A stretch of 61,095 nucleotides of DNA from Pseudomonadota bacterium. GTDB taxonomy: Bacteria > Myxococcota_A > UBA796 > SXON01. Position numbers and translations under genes: made by a program. Numbering within the stretch: the first letter of the stretch is position 1; every line of letters starts with the position of its first letter. This document shows positions 28,839-38,527 of this stretch, one piece after another. The DNA lies in assembly GCA_005778355.1 (NCBI GenBank), contig SXON01000061.1:1-61095 (forward strand), in the 5' to 3' direction. The notes below the pieces were generated by a model that saw nothing but the letters and a program-made list of their open reading frames with translations, was not told the origin of the DNA and searched no databases.

Positions 28839-29381
28839 CGTTCGCGGGCGGAGCAAGCCGATCTCCACGATTCGGTCCATGTGCAAGGGGGTCGGGGTGC
28901 GCCTGGAGTCGGGCTCGGCAGAGGGCTTCGTGAACCCCGCCCACCTGGGTGGCGAGGCCGCTCTCGGCTGCGCTCGACCAGCCCGAAGAGCAGTCGTTCC
29001 GCCCCCCGTCGCACATCTCCGGCGCCCCGGGGAACACGGACGCCGCCCCATCGTCGCAGTCGGTATCCCACGCGGTCGCGCAGGTACCAGGCCTGTTTCG
29101 CATTCGAGAACGACAGGAGGGGGACGTCGGGGGTGCAAAGCGCCTTGAAGGGCGCCGTTCACGTCGTGGACGGTCCCGTCCGGCACGACAACGCGACCAT
29201 GTGGTGGATCGTCCACCCCAAGTGAATCGTCGGGCGCCGGATCGCGCCCCGCTTCGAGCACGGGGTCGCCCCGCCGCGATGCCGGGCAACGCTGTTGTGC
29301 ACCCGGAGCGTTCCAGTGTGGATTCGACGGGGCCGCGAGGGGGTGCTGCCCGCACTTCCGTGCCGCGGACCGGAGCCCCCG
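28839..29381. other. Stretch of gene debris with a MopE remnant
   Basis: No intact gene. On the minus strand 28991-29067 encodes a clean MopE unit, DTDCDDGAASVFPGAPEM and CDGGRNDC, preceded in a shifted frame by SNAKQAWYLRDRV. On the plus strand around 29130-29225 a short frame ends in NATMWWIVHPK. These pieces do not join into one reading frame. The stretch also must hold the promoter of the following RCC1-like gene, which I cannot point to. Confidence 0.5.
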
Positions 29382-30961
29382 ATGCACATTTTCCCGCCCT
29401 CAATCCTGCTCGCCGCGCTCGCGGCCCTCGTCGGGCGCGGCGTCACCGAGGACGACACCGCGTCCGCCGCGCCGGCCACCGAAGGGATGAACCCCGGCGA
29501 GTGCGCGGATGGCGCCGACAACGACGGCGACGGGGACTTCGACTGCAACGACGACGGGTGCGCGGGGAGCCCCGATTGTGTCGACACGGGCGACACCGAC
29601 GACACCGACGACACCGCTCCCGGACCCGCCTGCTCCGCCAGCTTCACCTTCGTGAGCGCCGAGGGCTCCAGCTACACCTTCGACGCGTGCGCGGTCACCG
29701 AGGCCAGCGGCACGTGGGAGTTCGACCCCGACGACCCGCCGAAGGTCCGCACCTTCGAGCTGCTCTTCGACGCGGCGGAGGAGAGCGCCTTCGACTGCTC
29801 GGTGGCGCTGACGGTGCGCGGCTACTGCGAGCCCGGCTACCACCGCATCGACGGCGATGCCGCCGAGCTGGAGCTCGTGACCTACGCCTGCGACGGGCTG
29901 GCCACCGACGCCCAGGGCGAGTACGCCGCGGAGGACGGCTGGGTGCGCATCGACGACGCCTCCCACGGCGACGCGGTGGGCGACTTCTCGGGCACGATCT
30001 TCGAGAACCACTGGGAGGGCGCGCTGGGCGCCCGATTCGACCGGGGCGCGACGCTGCACGGCTCGTTCTCGCTGACCGCGGACGCGCTGGGCGAGGACGC
30101 CGAGGAGGTCGACTGCCTCGGCAACGACGGCGACGTCGACGACGACGGCTACCTCGCGGACTGGGCCGACGGGGACGACTGCGACGACAACGAGCCCGGT
30201 GTGGCGCCCGGCACCTGGGAGTCCGACGACAGCATCGACAGCAACTGCGACGGCCACGACGGCCCCACGGTGCAGCGGTTCGACACCTACGCCCACCACA
30301 TCTGCGTGGTGGACTCCAACGCGGAGCTCCGGTGCTGGCAGGCTACGGCGGCTACGAAAACGGCCAGGTGGTCAACCCCTCCGGCGCCTGGCTCGACGTC
30401 GCCACCAGCTACGACTCCACCTGCGCCCTCGACGACGCCGGCGAGATCACGTGCTGGGGCAACTGGGACGCCTCGGTGCTGCCCGCGGGGCCGTTCACGG
30501 ACCTCTCGATGTCGGATCAGATGGGCTGCGCCTGGGACGCGTCCAGCAGCCTCACCTGCTGGACCAGCGCGGGCGCGTACACGGCCACGCGACGTTCGAG
30601 CGACTCCATCACCCACGGTACCTGCACCGACAGCAGCTGCTACTTCCTCACCGACGCCGGCGAGGTCGAGCTCGCCACGGCGGGCGGCGCGCGCACCTCG
30701 CTCGAGTCCGGCACCTACACGAGCGTGGAGACGGGGATGGGCGGGTTCTACTGCCTCCTCGACACCGCGGGCGAGCTGGCCTGCGCGAGCGGCGACCGCG
30801 GCTCGGACTCGCCCGATGCGGGGCCGTTCACCGCCGTGGGCCTCGGCGCGCTCCACGCCTGCGGGCAGCGCGACCCCGGCGTCACCTGCGGGCTGACGCC
30901 CGACGGCGTGATGGCGTGCTGGGGCGTGTCGGCCGGCGTAGGCAGATTCCCCAGGGACTGA
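29382..30961 (+). pseudogene. RCC1-like/MopE secreted protein gene with a frameshift
   Basis: From ATG 29382: signal peptide MHIFPPSILLAALAALVG (no lipobox Cys), Asp-rich repeats (GADNDGDGDFDCNDDGC), a ~180-aa beta domain, and a MopE unit (DGDDCDDNEPGVAPGTW...SNCDGHDG). The frame should continue into RCC1-type blades (ELRCW then GYGGYENGQVV). Those blades lie in the next frame from 30341 onward: STCALDDAGEITCWGNWDAS, GCAWDASSSLTCW, VMACWGVS, ending at 30961. One base is missing, or two extra, at about 30339-30341. Either a true null allele or a sequence error; the downstream part shows no other stops, so the shift is recent or artefactual. Confidence 0.8.
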
Positions 30962-30983
30962 TGGTGGGTGCGCGCTTCCGCTT

Positions 30984-33900
30984 CTACTGCTCGTAGGCCC
31001 CGATGTCGTAGGCGCTGCCGCTGGGCCGGCTGGTGCCCACGAGGTCGTCGGTGACCGAGCCGAAGGTGCTGCTCGACACGGTGTAGCCCGCGTTGACCGC
31101 CGAGGAGCTCGTCGTCAGGCTGTAGTCGCTGCCGGCCGAGTCGGTGAACCCGGGGCTCGTGTACAGGTGGCCTCCCGCCGAGCCGGTGACGGTGAGGAAG
31201 TTCAGCTCGACGGCGCGAGTACGGTAGCCCGCGCTGTCGTGGTAGAGCTGGTTTGTGCAGCCATAGACAAGGTTGTTCCGCATGTATCCGCGCGTGCTCG
31301 TCTCATCCTCGAGGCAGGTGCCTCCCGCGCCCGTCTGCACGATGTTGTTGAGGAGGCCCACCATGGTGCTGCCGCTGGTCCAGATGCCGGTGCCGGCGCC
31401 GTCGAGCACGACGGTGCTGTTGACCACGAGGCACGACGCTCCATCGAGGTGCATGCCCACGGCGTCGTCGGTGCCGAGGATCTCGACGAGGTTCGAATGC
31501 CCGGTGACGGTCCCGGTGGCGACGATGCCGGTGCCTGTGCCGACGGTGACGATCGACACCACGTTGCGGGAAACCGTGGCCGCGTCGAGCGACAGGCCGG
31601 TCACGGCGCTCGGAGAGAAGGGCACGCCGGCCACGATGCTGCCCCAGCCGCCGCCGACGTCCGACTCCTGGATGAGCACCCGGTTCCCGATGAGCGTGGT
31701 GGCCGAGGTGCTCACGGTGTCCTCGAAGGCCGTGAGGGTCGTGCCGTCAGCCGACGCGCCGGAAGACGCGCTCGAGTCGCCGTAGCAGTACGGGTAGGCA
31801 GCGCCCGAGCAGCAGGTGCTCGCCGCGCCGACGCTCCCGCCGTCGGAGACGCCCAGAATCGCAGTGGGCCCGACGATCGACGTGCCCCAGGCCGAGGCGG
31901 CGCCCCTCACGCCGTACCAGGTCGAGGCGCTCCCCGCGTCGCCGCCGGCACCTCCGTAGGCGAGCTTGGTGGCGGGAACTCCGGAGCTGTATGTGCAGGT
32001 CGTCTCGCAGGTGCCGCTGTTGGCGTCGCCTCCGGTGCCACCGCTGCCGCCTTCCGCGAGGGTGCCGCCGCTCAGGAGCGACCCCACCAGCTCCACGCTG
32101 CCGTCATCGGAGAGAACCAGCACCACCTCGCCCGAATTGCCACCGTCGCCGCCCGACCCGCCCGGGCCATGCCAATTGGCATAGCCGCAGCATGACGTCT
32201 CGGTGCCGTCGGCTCCCACACCGCCCTCGCCCCCTCGCCCCGCAGATCCGCCGAGAACCAGAGTTCCGGCCACGGTCGCCACTCCTCCGTCCACGACCTT
32301 CCAACTGACGACCGCGGCGCCATCCGTGCCGGATGACCCATCGTTGCCCTGGGGCGCCTCCCAGCCGTCGCACTCCGCCCGGTCCCAGGGCCTGTAGGTC
32401 GACACCAGCGTCGTCCCCGACCCGGCCGCCCCGTCCGCCCCGTCGCCACCGACGCCGCCGAGCACCGCGCTGTCGTACACCCAGCCGCCGTCGGCGCCGA
32501 TGACCACGGTTGCGATGTCGCCGCTCGTGTAGGTCTCTGGACCCATGATCAACGACTCGGCGATGCCGAGCGAGCCCGAGCTGCTGTCCGCGGCCCACGC
32601 CTCGCTCGAGTCAGCGTAGACGGCGCCCCCGTAGAAGATGCCGTCGCCGACGGCTTCCACGACACCGTCGATCTCGAGCCCGGAGACGACCACGCCGCTC
32701 GCGGCGCTCGGGTAGGTCAGGGATCCTTCGACCACCGAGAGCCCGCTCGCGGTCGACCAGTCGGCCGCGTAGCCGCCGAAGATGTGGACGGAGGCGCTCA
32801 CGTTCTCGACGTAGGTGCCCTCCGCGGCCACGACCGACGTGCCCGCTCTGGCGGCCAGGGTGACTCCCCGGCCCAGCGTGGCGACCGGGTACTCCTGGGT
32901 GCCCGGGAAGTAGTCGGAGCCGAGGTCCGCGTCGACGAAGATGGCGGTGGACGACCAGTCGATCGCGTACTCCTCGGCACCGTCGCAGTCCTCGTCCACC
33001 TCGGTGTCGGGGATCTCGACCGCGCCCGGGCCGATCCAGGGCGCCGCGTCGTCGCAGTCGCCCGCGTTCTCCGTGTACCCGTCCTCGTCGTCGTCGACGC
33101 CCTCGTCGTCCACCGTCCCGTCGCAGTCGTTGTCCATCCGGTCGTCGGTGATCTCCGTGGCGCCCGGGTACACCAGGTCGCTCCAGTCGTTGCAGTCCTC
33201 CGCGCCGCAGCCGTCATACCCGTCGCCGTCACTGTCGCCTCCGTCCGTGGTGCCGTCGCAGTCGTCGTCCGCGCCGTTTCCGCAGACCTCGAGCATGCCC
33301 GGGTGGACGGAGGCATCGGTGTCGTCGCAGTCGAGGTCGCAGGTGCTGTAGCCGTCGGCGTCGAGGTCCTCGTCCACGAAGTCGACGGTGCCGTCGCAAT
33401 CGTTGTCGACCCCGTCGCAGGTCTCGGTGGCGTCCGGGTTGACGCTCGCGTTCCCGTCGTCGCAGTCGTCGGTCGCCGACCCGTACCCGCTCGGCACGTC
33501 GCACGCCTGGGCGGTCGAGCTCGTGGAGCCGTAGTCGTCGCCGTCCGCGTCGAGGTACCAGGTGGACTCGGAGGCGGCGGACACGCTCGCGTCCGCGTCG
33601 TCCACGAGGCCGTCGCAGTCCTCGTCGGTGTCGCTCGCGTCGCACACCTCGCTGCCGCCGGGATTGACGCTCGATGCGGCGTCGTCGCAGTCGGTGGCGC
33701 TCGCGACGTAGCCGCTGGGCGCGGTGCACGCGACGTCGGTGACCGAGGCGCTGCCATAGCCATCGGCGTCGGCGTCCCGGTACCAGGTCAGCGCGTCGAT
33801 GGCGGCGTCCTCGTCGGTGGTGCCGTCGCAGTCGTCATCGTAACTGTTGCAGTACTCGGTGGCGGCCGGGTTGGAGAGCGCCCGCGCGTCGTTGCAGTCG

Positions 33901-36200
33901 GTGGAGCTCGCGACGTAGCCGCTCGGCACGGAGCACGCGACGTCCGAGACGGCGGCGTTTCCGTAGCCGTCGCCGTCGGTGTCCGCGTACCAGGTGGTGG
34001 CGTCGGCGGCGGCGTCCTCGTCGGTGGTGCCGTCGCAGTCGTCGTCGTAGGTGTTGCAGTACTCGGTGGCGCCGGGGTTCGAGAGCGCGCGCGCGTCGTT
34101 GCAGTCGGTGCTGACGGCGGCGTACCCGGAGGGCTGGCTGCACGCGACGTCGGTGGCGGAGGTGGTGCCGTAGCCGTCGCCATCGGCGTCGAGGTACCAG
34201 GTGGCGGCATCCACGGCGGCGTCCTCGTCGGTGGTGCCGTCGCAGTCGTCGTCGTAACTGTTGCAGTACTCGGTGGCGGCGGGGTTGGAGAGCGCCCGCG
34301 CGTCGTTGCAGTCGGTGGCGCTCGCGACGTAGCCGCTGGGCGCGGCGCACGCGACGTCGGTGACCGAGGCGCTGCCATAGCCATCGGCGTCGGTGTCGGC
34401 GTACCAGGTCAGCGCGTCGGCCGCGTCGTCCTCGTCGGTGGTGCCGTCGCAGTCGTCGTCCTCCCCGTTGCACACCTCGGTGGCGTCCGGGTTGACCGCG
34501 GCGACCGTGTCGTCGCACTCCTCGCACGCCACCCAGCCGTCGGCGTCGGCGTCGGCGTAGCCGGTGGAGCCATCGCAGTTGTAGTCGTTCGGATCGGCAC
34601 AATCCGTCTCCGACGCGCCAGGGTTGAACAGGGCGTCCGTGTCGTCGCAGTCCGTGTCGGTGGCCGCAAAACCGCTCGGCAGATCGCACGCCGCGGTCGT
34701 CGTCCCCGCGTGGCCGTAGCCGTCGCCGTCGGCGTCGATGTACCAGGTCGCCGCGTCGAGCGCGTCGTCCTCGTCCACGGTGCCGTCGCAGTCGTCGTCC
34801 ACGGCGTTGCACCACTCGTCGGCGCCGGGGAACACGGCCGCGTTGCCGTCGTCGCAGTCGGTGGCCGAGGTGCCCGTCCCGCTCGGTTGCGTGCAGCTCT
34901 GGGTGGTCGTCGCGCCGGGGGACCCGTCCCCGTCCCCGTCCAGGTACCAGGCCGGCGCGTCGACGGCGTCGTCCTCGTCGGTGGTCCCGTCGCAGTCGTC
35001 ATCGATCGAATTGCAACGCTCGCTGGCGGAGGGGTAGACGGCTCCGTTGGTGTCGTCGCAGTCGGTGGCGTCGGCGACGTACCCGCTCGGCAGGTCGCAG
35101 GCCGACGTGGTCGACCCGGCGTCGCCGTGGCCGTCGCCGTCGACATCGGCGTACCAGGTGGCGCTGTCGATCGCGTCGTCCTCGTCGGTCAGGCCGTCGC
35201 AGTCGTGGTCGACCCCGTCGCACGCCTCGTCGGCCCCCGGGTAGACGCCCGCGTCGGCGTCGTCGCAGTCGGCGTCGTCGGCGACGTAGCCGCTCGGCAG
35301 GTCGCAGGAACGGGCGGTGTCGGCGGCATCGCCGTGGCCGTCGCCGTCGGTGTCGGCGTACCAGGTGGGGGCGTCGGTCGCGTCGTCCTCGTCGACCGCC
35401 CCGTCGCAGTCGTGGTCGACCCCGTCGCAGGCCTCGTCCGCGCCCGGGTACACGCTCGCGTCGCCGTCGTCGCAGTCGTCGCCCCCCCAGGCCGTGTCGT
35501 CATGCCCGTCGCCGTCGCTGTCGGACTCCACGACCGTGAAGGCCACGGCGGCCGAGCCCGTGGCGCCCAGGGTGTCGGTGACGGTGACTGACACGATCTG
35601 GGCGCCCACCGCGAGCTCCGTCAGGTAGAACGCCGCGACCCCGGACGAGTCCGGAGATGCGGGGGCGGAGGTCGAACCCGAGGCGGCATCTCCCCAGGTG
35701 AGCACGAGATCCGACAGGTCGGCCTCGTCCGCGTCGGCGGCGAGCAGTTCGACCCGGACGGGGGCGCCGGCCGGGAGACGGTCGCCCTCGCCGGGCGTGA
35801 CGAACGAGACGGTGGGCACCTCGTCCTCGACCATGTGCAGGAGCACCGAGTCCGCGCCGCTCTCCCCCTGCTCGTCCACCGCCACGAGCGTGACGGTGTG
35901 GTCGCCCGCGGGCAGGCCCTCCGCCAGCAAGACCACGCTCCCGTCGGAGATCGTCAGCTCGCCCTCGAGAACGGACCCGTTGTCGACGGTGAAGGTGAGA
36001 TCGAGATCGGCGGTCTGGGACTGGGCGTCATCGACCGTCGCGTCGAGGCGCAGCGCCGCGCCCGCGGCGAGCGTGGTGCCGTCGGGTGGCGACACGATCG
36101 ACACCGCGGGGGCCGAATTATGGACCGAGAGGCCACCGTCGGGCGCGCAGCCGGCGGCGAGCACGAGGAGCATCACGACGACTTGGGGGGGGGGGGCCAT
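30984..36200 (-). CDS. Giant MopE/beta-helix lipoprotein with poly-C start tract
   Basis: 1738 aa from ATG 36200: GAGGTGATC directly upstream matches the 16S anti-Shine-Dalgarno tail. Lipobox VLAAGC. Two cadherin/PKD-like Ig domains (~30-230) lead into about 14 MopE units, here with the longer spacing xDEDDAxDAxTWYADxDGDGYG...ACxxPSGYVAxATDC. The last ~640 residues form a Gly/Ser-rich beta-helix (VATLGRGVTLAARAGTSVVAAEGTYVENVS ... NNIVQTGAGGTC ... YTSPGFTDSAGSDYSLTTSSSAVNAG ... YDIGAYEQ). Probably a large surface or matrix protein. Codons 4-8 consist of a 12-C run, unique in the window, which could switch expression by slippage. Confidence 0.93.
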   Translation of the reverse strand: MAPPPQVVVMLLVLAAGCAPDGGLSVHNSAPAVSIVSPPDGTTLAAGAALRLDATVDDAQSQTADLDLTFTVDNGSVLEGELTISDGSVVLLAEGLPAGDHTVTLVAVDEQGESGADSVLLHMVEDEVPTVSFVTPGEGDRLPAGAPVRVELLAADADEADLSDLVLTWGDAASGSTSAPASPDSSGVAAFYLTELAVGAQIVSVTVTDTLGATGSAAVAFTVVESDSDGDGHDDTAWGGDDCDDGDASVYPGADEACDGVDHDCDGAVDEDDATDAPTWYADTDGDGHGDAADTARSCDLPSGYVADDADCDDADAGVYPGADEACDGVDHDCDGLTDEDDAIDSATWYADVDGDGHGDAGSTTSACDLPSGYVADATDCDDTNGAVYPSASERCNSIDDDCDGTTDEDDAVDAPAWYLDGDGDGSPGATTTQSCTQPSGTGTSATDCDDGNAAVFPGADEWCNAVDDDCDGTVDEDDALDAATWYIDADGDGYGHAGTTTAACDLPSGFAATDTDCDDTDALFNPGASETDCADPNDYNCDGSTGYADADADGWVACEECDDTVAAVNPDATEVCNGEDDDCDGTTDEDDAADALTWYADTDADGYGSASVTDVACAAPSGYVASATDCNDARALSNPAATEYCNSYDDDCDGTTDEDAAVDAATWYLDADGDGYGTTSATDVACSQPSGYAAVSTDCNDARALSNPGATEYCNTYDDDCDGTTDEDAAADATTWYADTDGDGYGNAAVSDVACSVPSGYVASSTDCNDARALSNPAATEYCNSYDDDCDGTTDEDAAIDALTWYRDADADGYGSASVTDVACTAPSGYVASATDCDDAASSVNPGGSEVCDASDTDEDCDGLVDDADASVSAASESTWYLDADGDDYGSTSSTAQACDVPSGYGSATDDCDDGNASVNPDATETCDGVDNDCDGTVDFVDEDLDADGYSTCDLDCDDTDASVHPGMLEVCGNGADDDCDGTTDGGDSDGDGYDGCGAEDCNDWSDLVYPGATEITDDRMDNDCDGTVDDEGVDDDEDGYTENAGDCDDAAPWIGPGAVEIPDTEVDEDCDGAEEYAIDWSSTAIFVDADLGSDYFPGTQEYPVATLGRGVTLAARAGTSVVAAEGTYVENVSASVHIFGGYAADWSTASGLSVVEGSLTYPSAASGVVVSGLEIDGVVEAVGDGIFYGGAVYADSSEAWAADSSSGSLGIAESLIMGPETYTSGDIATVVIGADGGWVYDSAVLGGVGGDGADGAAGSGTTLVSTYRPWDRAECDGWEAPQGNDGSSGTDGAAVVSWKVVDGGVATVAGTLVLGGSAGRGGEGGVGADGTETSCCGYANWHGPGGSGGDGGNSGEVVLVLSDDGSVELVGSLLSGGTLAEGGSGGTGGDANSGTCETTCTYSSGVPATKLAYGGAGGDAGSASTWYGVRGAASAWGTSIVGPTAILGVSDGGSVGAASTCCSGAAYPYCYGDSSASSGASADGTTLTAFEDTVSTSATTLIGNRVLIQESDVGGGWGSIVAGVPFSPSAVTGLSLDAATVSRNVVSIVTVGTGTGIVATGTVTGHSNLVEILGTDDAVGMHLDGASCLVVNSTVVLDGAGTGIWTSGSTMVGLLNNIVQTGAGGTCLEDETSTRGYMRNNLVYGCTNQLYHDSAGYRTRAVELNFLTVTGSAGGHLYTSPGFTDSAGSDYSLTTSSSAVNAGYTVSSSTFGSVTDDLVGTSRPSGSAYDIGAYEQ
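36185..36196 (-). repeat. Homopolymeric C12 tract in the signal-peptide codons
   Basis: Twelve consecutive C (minus strand) encode the Ala-Pro-Pro-Pro-Gln start of the giant lipoprotein. A gain or loss of one base would abolish translation unless re-initiation occurs at the ATG of codon 10 (MLLVLAAGC), which lies just after the tract. No other homopolymer of this length is seen in the window. Confidence 0.9.
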
Positions 36201-36343
36201 GATCACCTCGCGCGCGACGTGTACACGAAGGCGCGACCGATCGCAACGCCCGAGCGGCAGACGACCTCCACCCGGCTGACCGATGACGGTTCACCGCGGG
36301 TCGGCTGGTTTCGACCGGGCTCCCGCCCCGCGCTGCGGGCGAC

Positions 36344-36980
36344 TCAGCGGGCCACGACTCCGCTGTAGCCGCTCAGCATGCGGGTGAAGAAGGTGTCTCC
36401 GGTGTCGAGGTCGACGTACTCTTCGGCGACGAGCCCGAGCCCCTCCACGTACCACTGCTCGATGCTCGCGTCGGACGTCGTCGTGCTGAAGTCGTCGACC
36501 ACCGACTGCGTGTACTCGATGTACACTTGGTAGGCGTCGTAGGTGCTTCCGTCGAACAGCGTGATCGTCGTGAGCGGGAGCTCCTCTCCACTTCCTGACA
36601 CCGTGAAATCGGCGGTGAACACGTCATAGGCGAGCGTGTGCTCGTAGACGAAGGTCCAGGTGTCCCCGAGCCCAACGCCCGCGTCGGCGGGGATCCGCCA
36701 CGAACATGCCCGATCCGTTCAGGTCGCAGCCGAGGTAGGTGTCCACGCTCGTCGCGTAGACGGAGCACACGGGGATCTCGTCGTGTACCACCCAGGCGTC
36801 GTCGCCCGCCGTCGTGACTCCGGATCCACCCGCGGACGGAAGACCGGTGCCGGCGCACCCTTTCCCCGGCGCGAGCGCCGGTCCGGCTTGTCGGCAGAGG
36901 CCCTGGCCGAGCACTCCCGTCGGCCGGAACCGAAACACGCGACTTCTTGCCTGGACAATGACGGTCATTCCGGACAGCAT
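36344..36980 (-). pseudogene. Frameshifted secreted-protein gene, family unknown
   Basis: A first part (up to AWVVHDEIPVCSVYATSVDTYLGCDLNGSGMFVADP) and a second part (DAGVGLGDTWTFVYEHTLAYDVFTADFTVSGSGEELPL ... GLGLVAEEYVDLDTGDTFFTRML) lie in different frames. Removing one base from the G4 run (plus strand) at 36689-36692 restores ADPADAGVGLG. The beta-rich sequence resembles small lipoproteins that measure adhesion or sit near MopE genes, but I cannot name it. The N-terminal ~50 codons (MLSGMTVIVQARSRVFRF) do not look like a signal peptide, so the true 5' end may be lost. Confidence 0.6.
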
Positions 36981-37153
36981 CAGCTCTCAAGGGTGGCCTG
37001 CGACGGGTGTCGTCCTCGAAGGCCTCATGAAGAGTGGGCCTGCCTTCTCCCCTCGCTCGCCCCTCCACCGGGGAGACCGCGAACGCGGCCGTCGCGACCG
37101 TCGTCGCGGCGACGCGTTCACCGGCTGCCACCCGCAGGTTCCGGTCCAGCCTG

Positions 37154-37546
37154 TCAGGGATCCTCGCGCCTCACCCTCGCGGTGACCTGCACCATGCCGC
37201 CCCCGTCTACATACACGTCGCCCTCGCCGGCCAGCGACCTGGCCCGGGCCACCCGCTCGGCGACGTGGCCGGAGGCGGGGTGCACCGTTGGCGACGCGGC
37301 CTCGACGGGCCGGCGCGTGGCCACCACCACCGGGGTGTCGTCATACGGCCAGCTCGGGAAACGCTGCACGACGTCGAAGGTGCCTCGTCCCATCAGCATC
37401 GCGGCCACCTGTGCCATGAAGGCGTCGAAGCGGAGCGCGGTGGGGCTCGGCGGCAAGTCGGACGGCGCGGCGCGGTCCAATTCGAGCCAGTCCAGCTCGT
37501 GGTTGGGGCCGGCAATGAAACCATCGAGGGACATCGCCATGTACAT
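37154..37546 (-). pseudogene. Dihydrofolate-reductase/RibD-like protein, C-terminally truncated
   Basis: 130 aa against ~170-190 usual. MYMAMSLDGFIAGPNHELDWL, AAMLMGRGTFDVVQ, DTPVVVATRRPV and GEGDVYVDGGGMVQ are the standard blocks of the RibD C-terminal/DHFR-like family of NADPH reductases. The protein should go on with a helix and the DELxLxxxPVLLGxGxPLF block; instead it ends MVQVTARVRREDP. The break falls at the edge of the accessory zone. Possibly non-functional. Confidence 0.75.
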
Positions 37547-37720
37547 GCGGACGCGTGACCTCGCTGGTCAGCGTATCCAGAGAACCTGCCGGGTAAGCGT
37601 TTTCGCGCTGGGGCGCCCTCGGCTTGGCCCATGCCGAGGCGGCGGCTGGTGGTGGGCCGCCGCGACGACGGTTCGATTTCGATCTCGTCCCGTCAGTCGG
37701 GGCGAATCTCGCCGGAGCGC

Positions 37721-38275
37721 TCAGCTGTGCATGCGCACCAGCGCCTCGCCTCGGGTGATGAGCTCCGCTTCGCGGGTGGCGAAGTACTCGAGCCGCGGGG
37801 TGCCCCACTCGCTGGCCATCGAGAGGAGCTGCGCCGCGTGTCGCGACTCGGCGTCCACGAGGGTGGCGTAGAAGAGGCGGAGGTGGGCATCGTCTACGGC
37901 GTCGCGCAAGAGGACGAGGCGCTCGTGGCTCCTCGCCTCGATGAGGGCAGCGATCACGAGGCTGTCGGTCATCGACTCGTGGAGGTCCTTGCGCCGGGCG
38001 CCGTGGGACAACTCGGCGGCGTAGCTCGCGGGGACCATGGCGCCAAAGACGAGTCCTCGGCGGCGCAACTCGTGCAGCGCCATCTCGAAGTGGAGCAGCT
38101 CCTCACGCGCAAGTCGCGACATCGCGCCGGCGAACTCGTGCTCCGGCGCGCGGAAGGACAGGCCGAGGACCACGCTGGCGGCTCGCTTCTCGCAGTGCGC
38201 GTGATCGACGAGCAGCGTGTCGAGATCGCCGAGCGCACGAGCGAGCCAACCGGCGGGGGAGGGGCAGTGGAGCAT
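37721..38275 (-). CDS. miaE: tRNA-(ms2io6A37) hydroxylase MiaE
   Basis: 184 aa from ATG 38275 (MLHCPSPAGWLARAL); an open frame to 38371 adds a non-conserved leader. The ferritin-like di-iron ligands are visible: LLVDHAHCEKRAAS (Glu), LAREELLHFEM (Glu, His), IEARSHERL (Glu, His) and DAESRH (Glu, His). MiaE hydroxylates the isopentenyl group of ms2i6A37 in tRNAs. The prenylation step by MiaA is encoded about 13 kb away in this window. Divergent from the HipA-like pair. Confidence 0.9.
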   Translation of the reverse strand: MLHCPSPAGWLARALGDLDTLLVDHAHCEKRAASVVLGLSFRAPEHEFAGAMSRLAREELLHFEMALHELRRRGLVFGAMVPASYAAELSHGARRKDLHESMTDSLVIAALIEARSHERLVLLRDAVDDAHLRLFYATLVDAESRHAAQLLSMASEWGTPRLEYFATREAELITRGEALVRMHS

Positions 38276-38527
38276 CGGGGCAGAGCTATCCGCTGCTGCG
38301 AGGAACACGGCTGGCGGCCCGCGGCAGGCTGGGGATGCCGTGTGAATGCCGCGTCGCGACAGCTCCGGCAACCCTCATCATGCCGAAAACGAGACACTCG
38401 TCCGAGTCATGAGTCGCCCTCGTGTCCTGTTTTCGGGTGCATGAGGTGCATACGTACTGTCGCGACATGAAGAACACACCGCTCCGAGAGGCTTGCACCC
38501 CCCTCTGAAGGGCCGTAGTGTCTCCCG
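38276..38527. promoter_or_regulatory. Divergent control region with imperfect palindrome
   Basis: Between miaE and the HipA-like gene. CCGAAAACGAGACACTCG at 38383-38400 and CTCGTGTCCTGTTTTCGG at 38419-38436 form an inverted repeat with a few mismatches, and ACTCGTCCGAGT forms a smaller palindrome inside it. Downstream, TGTCGCGACA (38458-38467) is a copy of the window-wide octamer. HipA-like systems are often autoregulated, so the palindrome may be an operator; a transcribed stem-loop is the alternative. Confidence 0.5.
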
